Below, in pieces: positions 15,666 through 25,321 of a stretch of DNA of 34,143 nt (within the stretch, counting starts at the first letter, position 1; each line of letters opens with the position of its first letter). The notes below the pieces were generated by a model. That model made no database searches, was not told the origin of the DNA, and worked only from the letters and a program-made list of their open reading frames with translations. The stretch is taken from contig JAOUQQ010000015.1 of assembly GCA_029879245.1 (NCBI GenBank), forward strand, positions 1 to 34,143, given 5' to 3'. This DNA is from Chromatiales bacterium (GTDB taxonomy: Bacteria; Pseudomonadota; Gammaproteobacteria; Thiohalomonadales; Thiohalomonadaceae). The position numbers were made by a program, and so were the translations under genes.

Positions 15666-16997
15666 ATGATGCGCATACTACTCAAGGTCGTTCTATTCAT
15701 TCTGTTGCTACCGATCATTTATCTAGTGGTGATCAATCTATTGCCTGATGAAGAGCTCTCCGCCGGTGCGAAAGAGTGGCTCAAGCCCGAGCCGATAACC
15801 GTTCCCAAAGATCAGAACAGCTACTACCTGTTGTGGGGGCTGGATGCGCCTGTGGGGGTGGATATGCGGGAGTATGGGGAGGCGCGTGTAGCCAGGATCG
15901 GCGAGGTTGAAGCATCTGGTGCCGGTGCAGCATCCGATTATATGCCTGCAGGTTATAAAGAGAGTGATTTGATTAAGACTAAAGGTGTGATGGAGTTATG
16001 TTCGCCGATTAATGAGTTGTGTCTTGAACGATATCAGCGTGACGGAATGAAGGTGTTACAGGAGGGTGTTAATCCCCTGTTGCTGGACCGTTATCGGCAA
16101 CTGATCGCGCAGCCCCATTACCAGCGGGTCTCACCTCATGGGCTCTATACACCGATAGTGCCGCTAGGGGTGCTTAGGGCCAGCCATCGCTTACACCTTA
16201 TGGCCCTTGTCTCTCGCTATCAACAGGGGAATAGGGCAGAGACGCTAGAGCAGCTGGCACAGCTGATGCGCTTTAATCGGATGCTGATAACTAAGTCGGA
16301 TATATTGATTGACCGGATGATTGCCCTGACACTTCTCGGCGATACGCTCCATACCTACAGCCAACTTCTTGAGTCTGAGTTACCGTCAGACAAGCTTCGC
16401 AAGGAAATAGACGAGATAAGTGAACTCAACCCGGATGAAACGAGTTTTGAGAGTGTGTTGCGGGGGGAACTTCGTTTTATGGCGAATAGTCTGGATACAG
16501 CGTTAAAAGGGGATGATAGTGATTTTGCTGAAATGGTGGCGCGTGGTTCGTTGCCGATTAATCATAATCGTATAATTAATCGGGCGTATCAGAATCATCG
16601 CCGAGTGAGTGCAATGGTGTCGTCACCTCCCTCCGAAATTTTACAGAAAAGTGCAGAGATACGGGCGGAGGTAATGGTGGATCATTGGGGGTACCTGCGC
16701 GATCCCTTGACGTCATTTCTTATAGATATTGGGTCAGCCGATTTATCACAATATATTCTGAAACATAAAGATCTAAATGCGCTGATTCGTCTTCTAAAAT
16801 TAAAAGCCCAAATAAAAAAAGAGGGTGTAAGCAAAGAAAATATCGACGCATTTATTGCAAGTAGTCCCTATGCATCTGCCTATCCCGATGAGATGGCTCC
16901 TGTTCGCTGGGAACCGGGAGAGCAGGCTCTTATTTTCGGCTCTGCTATGGGTGAAAAGGCAAACAAGCGTAATCGCATCTTCTTCCAACCAGACTGA
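15666..16997 (+). CDS. Membrane-anchored protein of unknown function
   Basis: The 443-residue product starts with a Met-Met doublet, one Arg and Lys, then a strongly hydrophobic helix (about 4-24), which suggests a signal anchor and a large periplasmic domain. The rest is soluble and mainly helical, with LYWGLDAP-like [14 protein letters not shown] (about 53-66), a CSPINELC pair of cysteines, and a central stretch of helices with many Leu and Arg. I recognise no catalytic motif. The second half uses more A and T than the neighbours. It lies divergent to rapA (126 bases apart) and just before rhlE. AGGGGG stands six bases or fewer before the ATG. Confidence 0.75.
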   Translation: MMRILLKVVLFILLLPIIYLVVINLLPDEELSAGAKEWLKPEPITVPKDQNSYYLLWGLDAPVGVDMREYGEARVARIGEVEASGAGAASDYMPAGYKESDLIKTKGVMELCSPINELCLERYQRDGMKVLQEGVNPLLLDRYRQLIAQPHYQRVSPHGLYTPIVPLGVLRASHRLHLMALVSRYQQGNRAETLEQLAQLMRFNRMLITKSDILIDRMIALTLLGDTLHTYSQLLESELPSDKLRKEIDEISELNPDETSFESVLRGELRFMANSLDTALKGDDSDFAEMVARGSLPINHNRIINRAYQNHRRVSAMVSSPPSEILQKSAEIRAEVMVDHWGYLRDPLTSFLIDIGSADLSQYILKHKDLNALIRLLKLKAQIKKEGVSKENIDAFIASSPYASAYPDEMAPVRWEPGEQALIFGSAMGEKANKRNRIFFQPD

Positions 16998-17002
16998 TCA
17001 GG

Positions 17003-17008
17003 TATACT
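17003..17008 (+). promoter_or_regulatory. Possible -10 box for rhlE
   Basis: TATACT lies 36 bases before the rhlE ATG, across the end of the previous gene. No acceptable -35 hexamer is seen at 17 bases, so this is a tentative call. Confidence 0.35.
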
Positions 17009-17044
17009 GCGCGCCTTTCCGAATACCATCCACCGAGTATCCCT

Positions 17045-18394
17045 ATGCCATTCACCACCCTCGGCCTCTCCGAGCCGCTGCTGCGCGCAATCAAGGATAA
17101 AGGCTACGACAAGCCTTCACCGATTCAGGAGCAGGGCATTCCCGCCGTGTTGCAGGGCCACGATATGATGGCGGCGGCGCAGACCGGTACCGGTAAGACC
17201 GCAGGCTTTACCCTGCCGCTATTGCAGCTGCTCTCGGCCGGGCAGAGGGCGAAGGCGAATCAGGCCCGCGCCCTGGTGCTCACACCCACCCGCGAGCTGG
17301 CCGCTCAGGTGGCCGAGAGTGTGGAGACCTATGGCAAGTATCTGCCTCTTAGCTCCACGGTGGTCTTTGGCGGGGTGAAGATCAATCCGCAGATGATGCG
17401 CCTGAGAAAAGGGGTGGATGTGTTGATCGCCACGCCGGGTCGTCTGCTGGATCTCTACAACCAGAACGCGGTGAGGTTCGACCAGCTGGAGATCCTGGTG
17501 CTGGACGAGGCGGATCGCATGCTCGATATGGGGTTTATCCGCGACATCAAGAAGATTCTCGCCCTGCTGCCGAAAAAGCGGCAGAACCTGCTCTTCTCCG
17601 CCACCTTCTCCAGTGAGATTCGATCCCTGGCGCAGGGGTTGCTCAATGACCCGGTGGAGATCTCGGTGAGCCCGCGCAATGCGGCGGCGAAGACGGTGAA
17701 ACAGTCGGTGTTCGAGGTGGACAAGGGGCGCAAGCCCGCGCTGTTGAGCCACCTGGTGCGCGACAACGGTTGGGATCAGGTGCTGGTCTTCACACGCACC
17801 AAACACGGTGCCAACCGTCTGGCAGAAAAGCTGTTAAAAGATGGCGTTTCGGCCGCGGCGATCCATGGCAACAAGAGTCAGGGGGCGCGTACCAGGGCGC
17901 TGGCCGACTTTAAGTCAGGCAAGGTGCGGGTGCTGGTGGCCACGGACATCGCGGCACGCGGTATTGATATCGCTGAGCTGCCCCATGTGATCAACTTCGA
18001 GCTGCCCAATGTGCCGGAGGATTACGTCCACCGTATCGGTCGTACCGGGCGGGCCGGTAGCGAGGGGGAGGCGATCTCACTGGTCAGCGCCGATGAGGTG
18101 AAGTTGTTGGCCGCCATTGAGAACCTGATTCGCCTGACCTTGGTGCGAGAACAGGAGCCCGGTTTTGTGCCGACACAGAATCTGCCGCTAACCCAGCTCA
18201 AACCAGAAGGTAATAAGCCGAAAAAGCCGAAGAAACCCAAAGCTGGGCCGCCTACTAGCGCAAAAGAGGGTGGTGGCGAGAGACGCGCAAAGCCGAAGAA
18301 GGCAGGTTCCTTCAAGGGTCAGGCTCGAGGAAGTGTGGCAGGGAGAAGTCGTCACACGAGCAGCAATAAGCATGGTGTTAGTAAGGACAAGTGA
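17045..18394 (+). CDS. rhlE: DEAD-box RNA helicase RhlE
   Basis: The 449-residue protein remodels RNA, with a known role in ribosome maturation. All core motifs are present: Q motif [11 protein letters not shown], Walker [18 protein letters not shown] box [26 protein letters not shown] and [10 protein letters not shown]. The N-terminus [21 protein letters not shown] is the RhlE type. After about residue 375 comes a Lys/Pro/Gly-rich, highly basic disordered tail ([11 protein letters not shown] repeats) that should bind RNA. The upstream distance is only 47 bases, and no classical Shine-Dalgarno precedes the ATG. Confidence 0.95.
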   Translation: MPFTTLGLSEPLLRAIKDKGYDKPSPIQEQGIPAVLQGHDMMAAAQTGTGKTAGFTLPLLQLLSAGQRAKANQARALVLTPTRELAAQVAESVETYGKYLPLSSTVVFGGVKINPQMMRLRKGVDVLIATPGRLLDLYNQNAVRFDQLEILVLDEADRMLDMGFIRDIKKILALLPKKRQNLLFSATFSSEIRSLAQGLLNDPVEISVSPRNAAAKTVKQSVFEVDKGRKPALLSHLVRDNGWDQVLVFTRTKHGANRLAEKLLKDGVSAAAIHGNKSQGARTRALADFKSGKVRVLVATDIAARGIDIAELPHVINFELPNVPEDYVHRIGRTGRAGSEGEAISLVSADEVKLLAAIENLIRLTLVREQEPGFVPTQNLPLTQLKPEGNKPKKPKKPKAGPPTSAKEGGGERRAKPKKAGSFKGQARGSVAGRSRHTSSNKHGVSKDK

Positions 18395-18484
18395 AGGGAA
18401 TTTTGCGTTGCCCCCTGTGGTGCTTCTGGCTATGCTGACGGGGCAATACAGGATTATCACAAAGAGACAGTTGAGGAGTCTGAG

Positions 18485-18673
18485 ATGAAGAAACGATTTT
18501 TAATGAGCGCGCTGCTCCTGATCTGGTTGAACGGTCAGGCGGTAGCCTCTGAAGGTGAGGCGCGTGCCTACTGCGAGAATGCGGTAAAGGTAATGCAACT
18601 AGAGGGAGATAAGGCTGCGGCTTATATTGCGGAATGCGTCAAGGCGAGGCTGGCCGAGGAGGCAGACGAGTAA
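18485..18673 (+). CDS. Small secreted protein with two cysteines
   Basis: The 62-residue product has a clear signal peptide (MKKRF..., cleavage near AVA at 19-21). The mature peptide of about 41 residues is helical and acidic, with C30 and C51 spaced 20 residues apart, a layout that could form a disulfide-bonded helical hairpin in the periplasm. GAGGAG precedes the ATG by six bases, and a strong terminator follows, so it looks like an independently expressed gene. I recognise no family. Confidence 0.7.
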   Translation: MKKRFLMSALLLIWLNGQAVASEGEARAYCENAVKVMQLEGDKAAAYIAECVKARLAEEADE

Positions 18674-18709
18674 TCCTCAACGTCCATCTTAAGTGATGTG
18701 ATAAAAAAA

Positions 18710-18732
18710 GGCAGCCATCGGCTGCCTTTTTT
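18710..18732. terminator. Strong bidirectional rho-independent terminator
   Basis: GGCAGCC (18710-18716), three-base loop, GGCTGCC (18720-18726), with seven A before and six T after. It serves both the small secreted protein gene and the convergent barrel protein gene. Confidence 0.92.
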
Positions 18733-18748
18733 CTGAAACGATTTAGAA

Positions 18749-19318
18749 CTAAAAATCGAAACCAATTTTTATATCGGTGATTATATTGTTCATACCGTCA
18801 CCGCTGCCCCACATATCCTGGTTACTCGTATGCTGATAGCGAGTACCTGCGCTAAGTGAGATATTATCAATGCGATATTCTATTGCAGCACTCACCTGTA
18901 GGGTGAAGCTGGATTCATCACCCAATAAGGACGATTCAGGTTTGATCCACATGTAACCAAAGCCAGGACCTGCGCCGTAACGCAGATTACCGTCCACAGC
19001 ATACCAGCGGGGATTGATCTCGAAGGTGGTCAGGTCATACCCATCACCATCTACCTTGTTGAGATTAAACTGCTGACGCAGGGCCCCTACAGGCGGCCCA
19101 AACCAGGGGCAGTTGAGTGAGAGCTGCAAACCAAGACTGGTTTCATTTTGCATGCCATTTGGACTGGGATCGAACTGGCCGGCAGTAACCGAGAGATTAA
19201 ACTCTGGGTCCCAGTTGGGATCCTTGTAGGGCCACATTTTAATGTATTCCCCGGCAAGGGCACTGCCACAGAACAGCGTGCCGGTTAGACTGACGAGTAG
19301 TACTTTTTTATTAATCAT
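18749..19318 (-). CDS. Outer-membrane beta-barrel-like protein, possibly acyloxyacyl hydrolase type
   Basis: The 189-residue product has a signal peptide (MINKKVLLVSL..., cleavage near ALA) and then alternating hydrophobic/polar strands (FNLSVTAGQF, TSLGLQLSL, YAVDGNLRYGAGPGFGYMW, FTLQVSAAIEYRIDNISLSAGTRYQHTSN) ending in IKIGFDF, a terminal Phe typical of outer-membrane barrels. The HTSN in a late strand recalls the HxSN active site of PagL-type lipid A deacylases, but the acidic partner is not obvious, so activity is uncertain. The ATG at 19318 is chosen because a G-run (GGGGGG) stands just before it. Confidence 0.65.
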   Translation of the reverse strand: MINKKVLLVSLTGTLFCGSALAGEYIKMWPYKDPNWDPEFNLSVTAGQFDPSPNGMQNETSLGLQLSLNCPWFGPPVGALRQQFNLNKVDGDGYDLTTFEINPRWYAVDGNLRYGAGPGFGYMWIKPESSLLGDESSFTLQVSAAIEYRIDNISLSAGTRYQHTSNQDMWGSGDGMNNIITDIKIGFDF

Positions 19319-19443
19319 TTTCCCCCCCATATATAGGTGTTGTTAATCTGTTATGGTCGAACTTAAAAAATCAGCGTGTACGGTAACCTGCGCAATGTTC
19401 GGGCGGATAGAGGGCGGGGCGGCCCGCTCCCCGCTAGAACAAT

Positions 19444-19929
19444 CTATTCCGCACGCTCAACTTTCTCAACTACAGAGTAGCTAAGGGTGGTGACGGGGCG
19501 ATAGCCCTCTGCGGTCTCCTGCTCAACGGCGATCTCCCACGGGCCAGTCTTCGAGGTGGGGAGGCTCTTCCAGGTACGGTAGCGAATGGCATTACTGAGT
19601 GACATTTCGTCACTCTTCAGCGCCTTGCCCTTATGTTTGAACTGTATCAGCACGTTTGCACTGTCGCTGCCAGGGACAAAGAAATTCATCCATACGAGGG
19701 GACGGCTTCCCTCTTCAATGGTGGTGGCATTGATCTCCTCAGCGCACTCGTTTTTGTTGTCACCCGCCTTCTCCACCTCGGTGCAGAACTTTGATTCAAC
19801 CAGCATGACATCACTGCCATCCTGATAGTACTGCATTACTTTGCGAACCTCTGCCGGGCTGGGCGGGTCAGCGGCGAATGCGGGGGCAGTAAATGGGGCG
19901 AGAAGCAGTAGGCTGTAGTATCGGTTCAT
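19444..19929 (-). CDS. Secreted protein of unknown function
   Basis: The 161-residue product has a signal peptide (hydrophobic core LLLLAPFTAPAFA, cleavage after residue 19). The mature part is polar, with VMQYYQDGSDVMLVESKFC near the N-terminus, two cysteines about 13 residues apart (KFCTEV and NECAEE) that could pair, and beta-rich sequence after it (LVWMNFFVPGSDSANVLIQFKH, RYRTWKSLPTSKTGPWEIAVE). A good AAGGAAGGA ribosome site precedes the ATG. I do not recognise a named family. It is separate from purN (114 bases) and upstream of the barrel gene on the same strand. Confidence 0.7.
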   Translation of the reverse strand: MNRYYSLLLLAPFTAPAFAADPPSPAEVRKVMQYYQDGSDVMLVESKFCTEVEKAGDNKNECAEEINATTIEEGSRPLVWMNFFVPGSDSANVLIQFKHKGKALKSDEMSLSNAIRYRTWKSLPTSKTGPWEIAVEQETAEGYRPVTTLSYSVVEKVERAE

Positions 19930-20071
19930 GTTCTATCCTTCCTTAAATAGTGCGAAGTCGTTATTAGATTAGAAATCCCTGATGGGTAACAGGGGAATGG
20001 GGAGTATAGTGGTTGTGAAGTGCTATTTCTACTTGACTGTTTGCGGCCTGACCAGGCGGTGATTCTCTTTA

Positions 20072-20094
20072 CAGACTCGATTTATTTGAGTCTG
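20072..20094 (-). other. Hairpin carrying the purN stop codon in its loop
   Basis: CAGACTC (20072-20078) pairs with GAGTCTG (20088-20094), leaving a nine-base AT-rich loop that holds the purN TAA (20082-20084). There is no T-run after it on the minus strand, so if it ends transcription it is not a classical terminator. Confidence 0.4.
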
Positions 20095-20666
20095 GTGATG
20101 GCAAATTGGCGAATCGCCTCAGGGTAGATGAGATGCTCCTGCTCCAGTACACGGGCGGCGAGAAGTTCGGGGGTGTCATCAGGAAGGATGGGGACTCGTG
20201 CCTGATGCAGTACGGGACCAGAGTCGAGTTCAGTGGTGACCAGATGGACGCTGCAGCCGGCCTCGCTGTCCCCTGCATCAATGGCGCGGGCATGGGTGTT
20301 GGTGCCCTTGTATTTGGGGAGTAGCGAGGGGTGTATGTTGAGCATGCGCCCCTCGTAGTGGTGGACAAAGTCATCACTGAGGATTCGCATAAAACCTGCC
20401 AGTACTACCAGTCCGGGCCCAAACCGGTCGATGACGCGGGCCAGTTCGGTGTCGAAGGCCTGGCGGCTGTCAAATTGGGTGTGGTCGACAACCACGGTCT
20501 CAATATTGGCTTCCCTTGCACGCTCCAGTCCGTAGGCGTCCGCCCTGTTGCTGATCACCGCTCTTATCGCGACCGGCATGTCGTTACTTGCAGCATCAAT
20601 GATCGCCTGCAGGTTGGAGCCGCCCCCCGAGATCAGCACAACAATGGGTAACTTCCCTGCTGTCAT
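20082..20666 (-). CDS. purN: Phosphoribosylglycinamide formyltransferase PurN
   Basis: The 194-residue enzyme transfers a formyl group from 10-formyl-tetrahydrofolate to GAR in purine synthesis. It shows VLISGGGSNLQAIID at the N-terminus (phosphate-binding loop), VLAGFMRIL, the catalytic NIHPSLLPKYKG (Asn and His), and the Asp of TTELDSGPVL. Length fits the family (about 200-212). Its ATG shares one base with the purM stop (TAATG), so translation is coupled to purM. Confidence 0.97.
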   Translation of the reverse strand: MTAGKLPIVVLISGGGSNLQAIIDAASNDMPVAIRAVISNRADAYGLERAREANIETVVVDHTQFDSRQAFDTELARVIDRFGPGLVVLAGFMRILSDDFVHHYEGRMLNIHPSLLPKYKGTNTHARAIDAGDSEAGCSVHLVTTELDSGPVLHQARVPILPDDTPELLAARVLEQEHLIYPEAIRQFAITRLK

Positions 20667-21715
20667 TACTTGATAACGACCTGCGCGCCCTCGCTGAACG
20701 TCTCAATGGTACCGATCACTACCGCCTCTTCACCATTGGACCGAAGGATCTCAATGGCCCTTTCGGCCTCATCGGCACTGACGGCGACCACCATGCCGAC
20801 GCCGCAGTTGAAGGTGCGATACATCTCGCTATCGGCGATATTGCCCTGCTGCTGCAGCCAGTCGAAGACCGGCGGCCGCTGCCAGGATTTGCTGTCGATA
20901 ACGGCGCGGCAGTCGTCGGGCAGGACGCGCGGCAGGTTCTCGGGCAGACCTCCGCCGGTGATATGGCACAGAGAGTGGATCTCCAGCTTGCTGATCAGGT
21001 CGAGCAGTGGTTTGACGTAGATGCGGGTTGGTTCCAGCAGGGTCTCGCCCAGACTCTTGCCGTGGAAATCATCAGAGAGTGAGGCTCCACTTACTTCCAG
21101 CACCTTACGAATCAATGAGTACCCGTTGGAGTGGGGGCCAGAGGAGGCGATGCCGAGCAGGGCGTCACCTGCCTTCACCTTACTACCGTCGATGATGCCG
21201 CTCTTCTCGACGATACCGACACAGAAGCCGGCCATATCGTAGTCATCGCCCTCATACATACCGGGCATCTCGGCGGTCTCACCACCGGTGAGGGCGCAGC
21301 CGGAGATCTCACAACCATCGGCGATCCCCTTGATGACATCGGCGGCGGCATCGACGTTAAGATGGCCGGTGGCGTAGTAGTCGAGGAAGAAGAGTGGTTC
21401 GGCGCCACCAACGATGAGGTCGTTGACACACATTGCCACCAGGTCAATACCGATGGTGTCGTGCTTGCCCATCTCAATGGCCAGCTTCAGCTTGGTGCCG
21501 ACACCGTCTGTACCGGAGACCAGTACCGGTTCGCGGTAGCGATCCAGCGGGATCTCGAACAGCGCGCCGAAACCGCCCAGACCGCCCAGTACCTCGGGGC
21601 GCAGGGTGCGTTTGGCATGGGGTTTGATGCGCTCGACCAGGCTGTTGCCTGCATCGATATCTACACCGGCGTCACGATAGCTGAGGCCGGATGGTTGCTG
21701 TTTGTCGTTACTCAC
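20666..21715 (-). CDS. purM: Phosphoribosylformylglycinamidine cyclo-ligase PurM
   Basis: This enzyme closes the imidazole ring (FGAM to AIR) using ATP. Family signatures: [14 protein letters not shown] near the start, [63 protein letters not shown] and [16 protein letters not shown] use the GTG at 21715 (349 residues; E. coli has 345) since GGAG lies nine bases upstream and the product begins with a fitting VSNDKQQ; a TTG at 21730 is also in frame. It heads the purM-purN operon, divergent from the DUF2066 gene, with about 130 bases between. I saw no clear PurR-type operator. Confidence 0.96.
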   Translation of the reverse strand: MSNDKQQPSGLSYRDAGVDIDAGNSLVERIKPHAKRTLRPEVLGGLGGFGALFEIPLDRYREPVLVSGTDGVGTKLKLAIEMGKHDTIGIDLVAMCVNDLIVGGAEPLFFLDYYATGHLNVDAAADVIKGIADGCEISGCALTGGETAEMPGMYEGDDYDMAGFCVGIVEKSGIIDGSKVKAGDALLGIASSGPHSNGYSLIRKVLEVSGASLSDDFHGKSLGETLLEPTRIYVKPLLDLISKLEIHSLCHITGGGLPENLPRVLPDDCRAVIDSKSWQRPPVFDWLQQQGNIADSEMYRTFNCGVGMVVAVSADEAERAIEILRSNGEEAVVIGTIETFSEGAQVVIK

Positions 21716-21844
21716 GGTGTTGCTCTCCAAAGAGGCGATGGCACTGAGGCCGGGAAGAAACCGCGTATTCTATCAGCACGATGTGACCACGTCTTCCTGC
21801 GGCTATCTTGACTTGTGGCATGGGCTGACATAGCTTGCCACTCC

Positions 21845-23017
21845 ATGAGATACCTTAATTACATGGCGCTTGGGGCGCTGCTAGTCATCTGGGGGGGCGT
21901 GCTGCAGGCGGCACCGCCTATGGGCATGTATGAGGCCGAGATTGAGTTGGCCGATCAGGGGCGTGAGAGTCGCAATGAGGCGATGCAGGAGGCGCTGGGC
22001 AAGGTATTGCTGAAGGTCTCCGGACGTACCGAGGTGCTGGAGGATGAGGCGCTACGAGCTGAAATGGCCAATGCGAGGCGTTATGTCCAGCAGTACCGCT
22101 ATCGCAGTGAATCATCACCAACCGGTGAGCGAAGTGAGTCGTCGACTGGGACGAAGCTTTTTTTGCATGTGAGTTTTGACCGCGGCAGCGTCGATGGTCT
22201 GCTGCAGCGTCTCGGTTTTACGGTGTGGAGTGCTGCGCGGCCGGTCACGCTGGCGTGGTTGGCGGTGGACGATGAGAAGCAGCGTCAACTGGTTGGGGCC
22301 AATGACCGTGGTCTGGTACGTGAGGTCGTTGAGGTCATGGCAGAGAGTCGAGCGATACCGGTGAAGCTGCCACTGCTCGATTTGACAGACCAGTCCCGTG
22401 TCAGGGCGGTCGATGTGTGGGGGGGCTTTACCGATAATATCGAGTCTGCATCGGCCCGATATGAGAGTGAGGCGATCCTGATCGGAAAGCTCTACCCGGT
22501 AGGTTCGATGTGGGAGGCGCACTGGACTCTGCTCTATCAGGGGGGGCGCCACGAGTGGGACTATAGCCACAGAAAAGTTAGTGAGGTGATTGCCAACGGG
22601 GTTAGCGGAACGGCTGATTATCTGGCCAGCTATTTTATCTCGACCAGCCACCAGAGGGCTGAGCAACTCCTCTTTCACGTCAGTGATGTGACGGGCATGG
22701 CCGGTTTTCGCCGTGTTAAGGATTATCTTTCCTCACTGCACGGCGTGAAACTGGTTACGCTCACTCGGGCGGACGCGAATAGTGCCGACTTCATGCTGAA
22801 TATTGTGGGTGGGTGGGATGCTGTGCTGCACGCCATTCAAATGGGCGATGTGCTGGCAGAGGCCACTCGGCCAGCGATGGCTATCTCCGAGATTGTGCCG
22901 CAATCACCATCTGGACAAAGGGAGTCGGTGATTCAGCAAGATACGGTGCAGGACGAAGATGGCGCAGCGGGGCCATCTTCAGCTATGACAGAGCGTTACT
23001 ACCGTCTGCTACCGTGA
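21845..23017 (+). CDS. DUF2066-family exported protein
   Basis: The 390-residue product has a signal peptide (MRYLNYMALGALLVIW..., cleavage near LQAA). The conserved DUF2066 look is in the first 250 residues: YEAEIELADQGRESRNEAMQEALGKVLLKVSGR, RYVQQYRYR, and LFLHVSFDRGSVDGLLQRLGFTVW. The family is exported and lies beside purM in many gammaproteobacteria; its function is not known. I set the start at 21845, the first Met followed by a signal-like N-terminus; the frame is open 30 bases further but adds an ordinary polar stretch. Its stop overlaps the GTG start of the next gene, so it heads a four-gene operon. Confidence 0.85.
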   Translation: MRYLNYMALGALLVIWGGVLQAAPPMGMYEAEIELADQGRESRNEAMQEALGKVLLKVSGRTEVLEDEALRAEMANARRYVQQYRYRSESSPTGERSESSTGTKLFLHVSFDRGSVDGLLQRLGFTVWSAARPVTLAWLAVDDEKQRQLVGANDRGLVREVVEVMAESRAIPVKLPLLDLTDQSRVRAVDVWGGFTDNIESASARYESEAILIGKLYPVGSMWEAHWTLLYQGGRHEWDYSHRKVSEVIANGVSGTADYLASYFISTSHQRAEQLLFHVSDVTGMAGFRRVKDYLSSLHGVKLVTLTRADANSADFMLNIVGGWDAVLHAIQMGDVLAEATRPAMAISEIVPQSPSGQRESVIQQDTVQDEDGAAGPSSAMTERYYRLLP

Positions 23018-23577
23018 AAGCGCGCTATATCCCCAATCTGATCTGCATTCTTCGCATCTTGCTGGTGCCGCCTGTCGTCATCCTGATGCTGGGCGGCGAT
23101 TTTGCCCTGGCGTTATTACTGTTTGCTATTGCCGGTGTGAGTGATGGGCTGGATGGGTACCTGGCTAGACGGTTTGACTGGCGCTCCCGCCTTGGGGCGA
23201 TTCTAGACCCGCTGGCCGACAAATTGCTGATGGTCTCAAGCTACACGACCATGGGATGGTTAGGACTGTTGCCCTGGTGGTTGGTGGTGTTAGTGCTATT
23301 GCGCGATGTGGTGATCATCGGCGGAGCGTTAATCTATCACCATCTTTGCGGTTACGTGGAGATGGCGCCAACCCTGATCAGCAAGGCCAATACCGTTCTG
23401 CAAATCATGTTGGTGTTATTGGTCATGATCATACAGGCGGGGCTATCTCTCCCTGAGTTTGTGCTGACACTCTTCATTGCTGCAGTTGCCATTACCACCC
23501 TCTGGAGCGGTATCAATTATGTCTGGGAGTGGTCTCGACGGGCACGCCACTGTTCGAGGGGAGCGCAGGGAGCATAG
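23014..23577 (+). CDS. CDP-alcohol phosphatidyltransferase family protein
   Basis: The 187-residue integral membrane enzyme has the complete signature DG-x2-AR-x8-G-x3-D-x3-D: the segment VSDGLDGYLARRFDWR is followed by SRLGAILDPLADK. The N-terminus (YIPNLICILRILLVPPVVILML) and further spans match PgsA-like enzymes that join CDP-diacylglycerol to an alcohol such as glycerol phosphate. The start is the GTG overlapping the previous stop (GTGA), which gives a normal family N-terminus; the much longer open frame upstream overlaps DUF2066 and is not used. Which alcohol is the acceptor is not certain, and a canonical pgsA next to uvrC may exist elsewhere. Confidence 0.88.
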   Translation: MKARYIPNLICILRILLVPPVVILMLGGDFALALLLFAIAGVSDGLDGYLARRFDWRSRLGAILDPLADKLLMVSSYTTMGWLGLLPWWLVVLVLLRDVVIIGGALIYHHLCGYVEMAPTLISKANTVLQIMLVLLVMIIQAGLSLPEFVLTLFIAAVAITTLWSGINYVWEWSRRARHCSRGAQGA

Positions 23578-23578
23578 G

Positions 23579-24646
23579 ATGAGCGAATCGCAGAAGTGGT
23601 TCTTTCTGGCGGGTTTGAGTTTTGGCGGTGTGCTGCTCTACCTGTTAGCACCGGTACTGATGCCATTTGTGGTGGCGGCAGTACTTGCCTACATTGGTGA
23701 CCCTCTGGTGGATCGGCTTGAGTCCTGGGGGTTTTCCCGCACCCTTTCTGTAGTTGCTGTCTTTGTCACCCTGACGTTGTGCGCCCTTCTGCTACTCATC
23801 ATTCTGTTGCCGCTGCTGGAGCGCCAGGTGACGCTACTCATCAGTAAATTACCTCACTATCTTCACTGGTTGCAGCAGACCGCGATCCCGGTGGTGAGCG
23901 AAAGGCTCGGCTTTGATGGGCCTCTGCTAGATCTGGCGGCCCTGCAGGAGTCGATGCGTGCCCAGTGGCAGCAGGCAGGAGGAGCGGTAAAAGGGGCGAT
24001 TGGGGTGATCTCAAAATCGGGGGTCACGCTGCTGGGCTGGATCGGTAACCTGGTGTTAATACCGGTAGTGACTTTTTACATGTTACGTGACTGGGACATT
24101 CTGGTGGCGCGGGTACATGAGCTCATTCCTCGTCGTTATGAAGAGGTTGTGGTTCGGTTGGCACGGTCATCAGATGAGGTGCTGGGCGCCTTTCTACGTG
24201 GACAGTTGACGGTGATGATGGCACTGGGTGGGATCTACTCGATTGGCCTGAGCATCGTTGGGCTGGAGTTGGCCGTGCTGATTGGTATGTTGGCTGGCGT
24301 TGTCAGCTTTGTGCCCTATCTTGGTTTTATTGTCGGAATTGTGGTGGCGGGAATAGCTGCGTTGATGCAGTTTCAGGAGCTACTGCCAGTACTGTATGTC
24401 GTGATCGTCTTCGGTATTGGCCAGATGTTCGAGGGGATGGTATTAACGCCGCTACTGGTAGGTGAGAAGATTGGTCTTCATCCTGTAGCGGTGATCTTTG
24501 CCGTACTGGCGGGTGGTCAGTTATTTGGCTTTGTCGGTATTCTGCTGGCATTACCCGTTGCAGCTGTGGTGATGGTGTTATTGCGCTATACCCATGAGCG
24601 GTATGTAGGCAGCACTCTTTATGGACACTCAGAAGCAGACGAATGA
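23579..24646 (+). CDS. AI-2E family (PerM-like) membrane permease
   Basis: The 355-residue protein has the AI-2E family layout: two spans at the N-terminus (LAGLSFGGVLLYLLAPVLMPFVVAAVLAYIGDPLVDRLE), a third at about 57-80, a central amphipathic region, then a hydrophobic C-terminal half. FYMLRDWD and the DEVLGAFLRGQLTVMM segment are family hallmarks. The ATG at 23579 is preceded by GGGAGCATAGG and lies just after the previous stop. The substrate is unknown; some relatives act in small-molecule export or cation/proton exchange. The gene overlaps hda by the sequence ATGA. Confidence 0.87.
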   Translation: MSESQKWFFLAGLSFGGVLLYLLAPVLMPFVVAAVLAYIGDPLVDRLESWGFSRTLSVVAVFVTLTLCALLLLIILLPLLERQVTLLISKLPHYLHWLQQTAIPVVSERLGFDGPLLDLAALQESMRAQWQQAGGAVKGAIGVISKSGVTLLGWIGNLVLIPVVTFYMLRDWDILVARVHELIPRRYEEVVVRLARSSDEVLGAFLRGQLTVMMALGGIYSIGLSIVGLELAVLIGMLAGVVSFVPYLGFIVGIVVAGIAALMQFQELLPVLYVVIVFGIGQMFEGMVLTPLLVGEKIGLHPVAVIFAVLAGGQLFGFVGILLALPVAAVVMVLLRYTHERYVGSTLYGHSEADE

Positions 24647-25321
24647 CCCCCACTCAAGGTGAACAGCTCCCTCTGCGTATCGGACTCAGGGATGGCGCGA
24701 CCTTTGCCAATTTTCTGTCAGGGGGAAATGCGGCATTACTTCACGCCCTGGAACAGGGCCATGAGCCATTCATCTATATTGGCGGCTCTGATGGCAGTGG
24801 ACGTAGCCATCTTTTGCAAGCGGCCTGTCATGAGGTAAGCGAGGCAGGTGGACGTGCCGCCTATCTGCCTTTGACTGAGTGCATGACAATGTCGCCGCAG
24901 ATGCTTGATGAAATGGAGCAGATGACACTGGTCGCGATTGATGATGTGGAGCTGCTGGCTGGCAACAGTGAGTGGGAAGTTGCACTGTTTCACCTCTATA
25001 ACAGGATGCGTGACGTGGGCCATCGTCTTATCGTTGCTGGAAATGGCTCCCCTGCAGCACTGGGGATCTTGCTTCCCGATCTGTTGTCCCGTCTCGGCTG
25101 GGGGCCGGTTTTTCAGATACAGCCGTTGAACGATAGTGAAAAATCGCAGGCACTGCGTATGCGGGCTGAGCATCGAGGTATGGAGATGCCGGTGGAGGTG
25201 GCGGAGTATCTGCTAAACCACTCCTCCCGCGATATGCGTGATCTGTTCGCCCTGCTCGACAGACTGGATGAGGGCTCACTGGCGGCGCAACGCAGGCTAA
25301 CGATTCCTTTCGTGCGAACCT

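Noticed and set aside
18407-18457. Long-range inverted repeat TTGCCCC/GGGGCAA upstream of the small secreted protein gene
   Set aside because: Seven-bp stem with a large loop; too weak to claim as an RNA element without comparison.
21131-21811. A 226-codon open frame on the + strand opposite purM
   Set aside because: It lies over conserved purM motifs and its product is low in hydrophobic core pattern; treated as a shadow.
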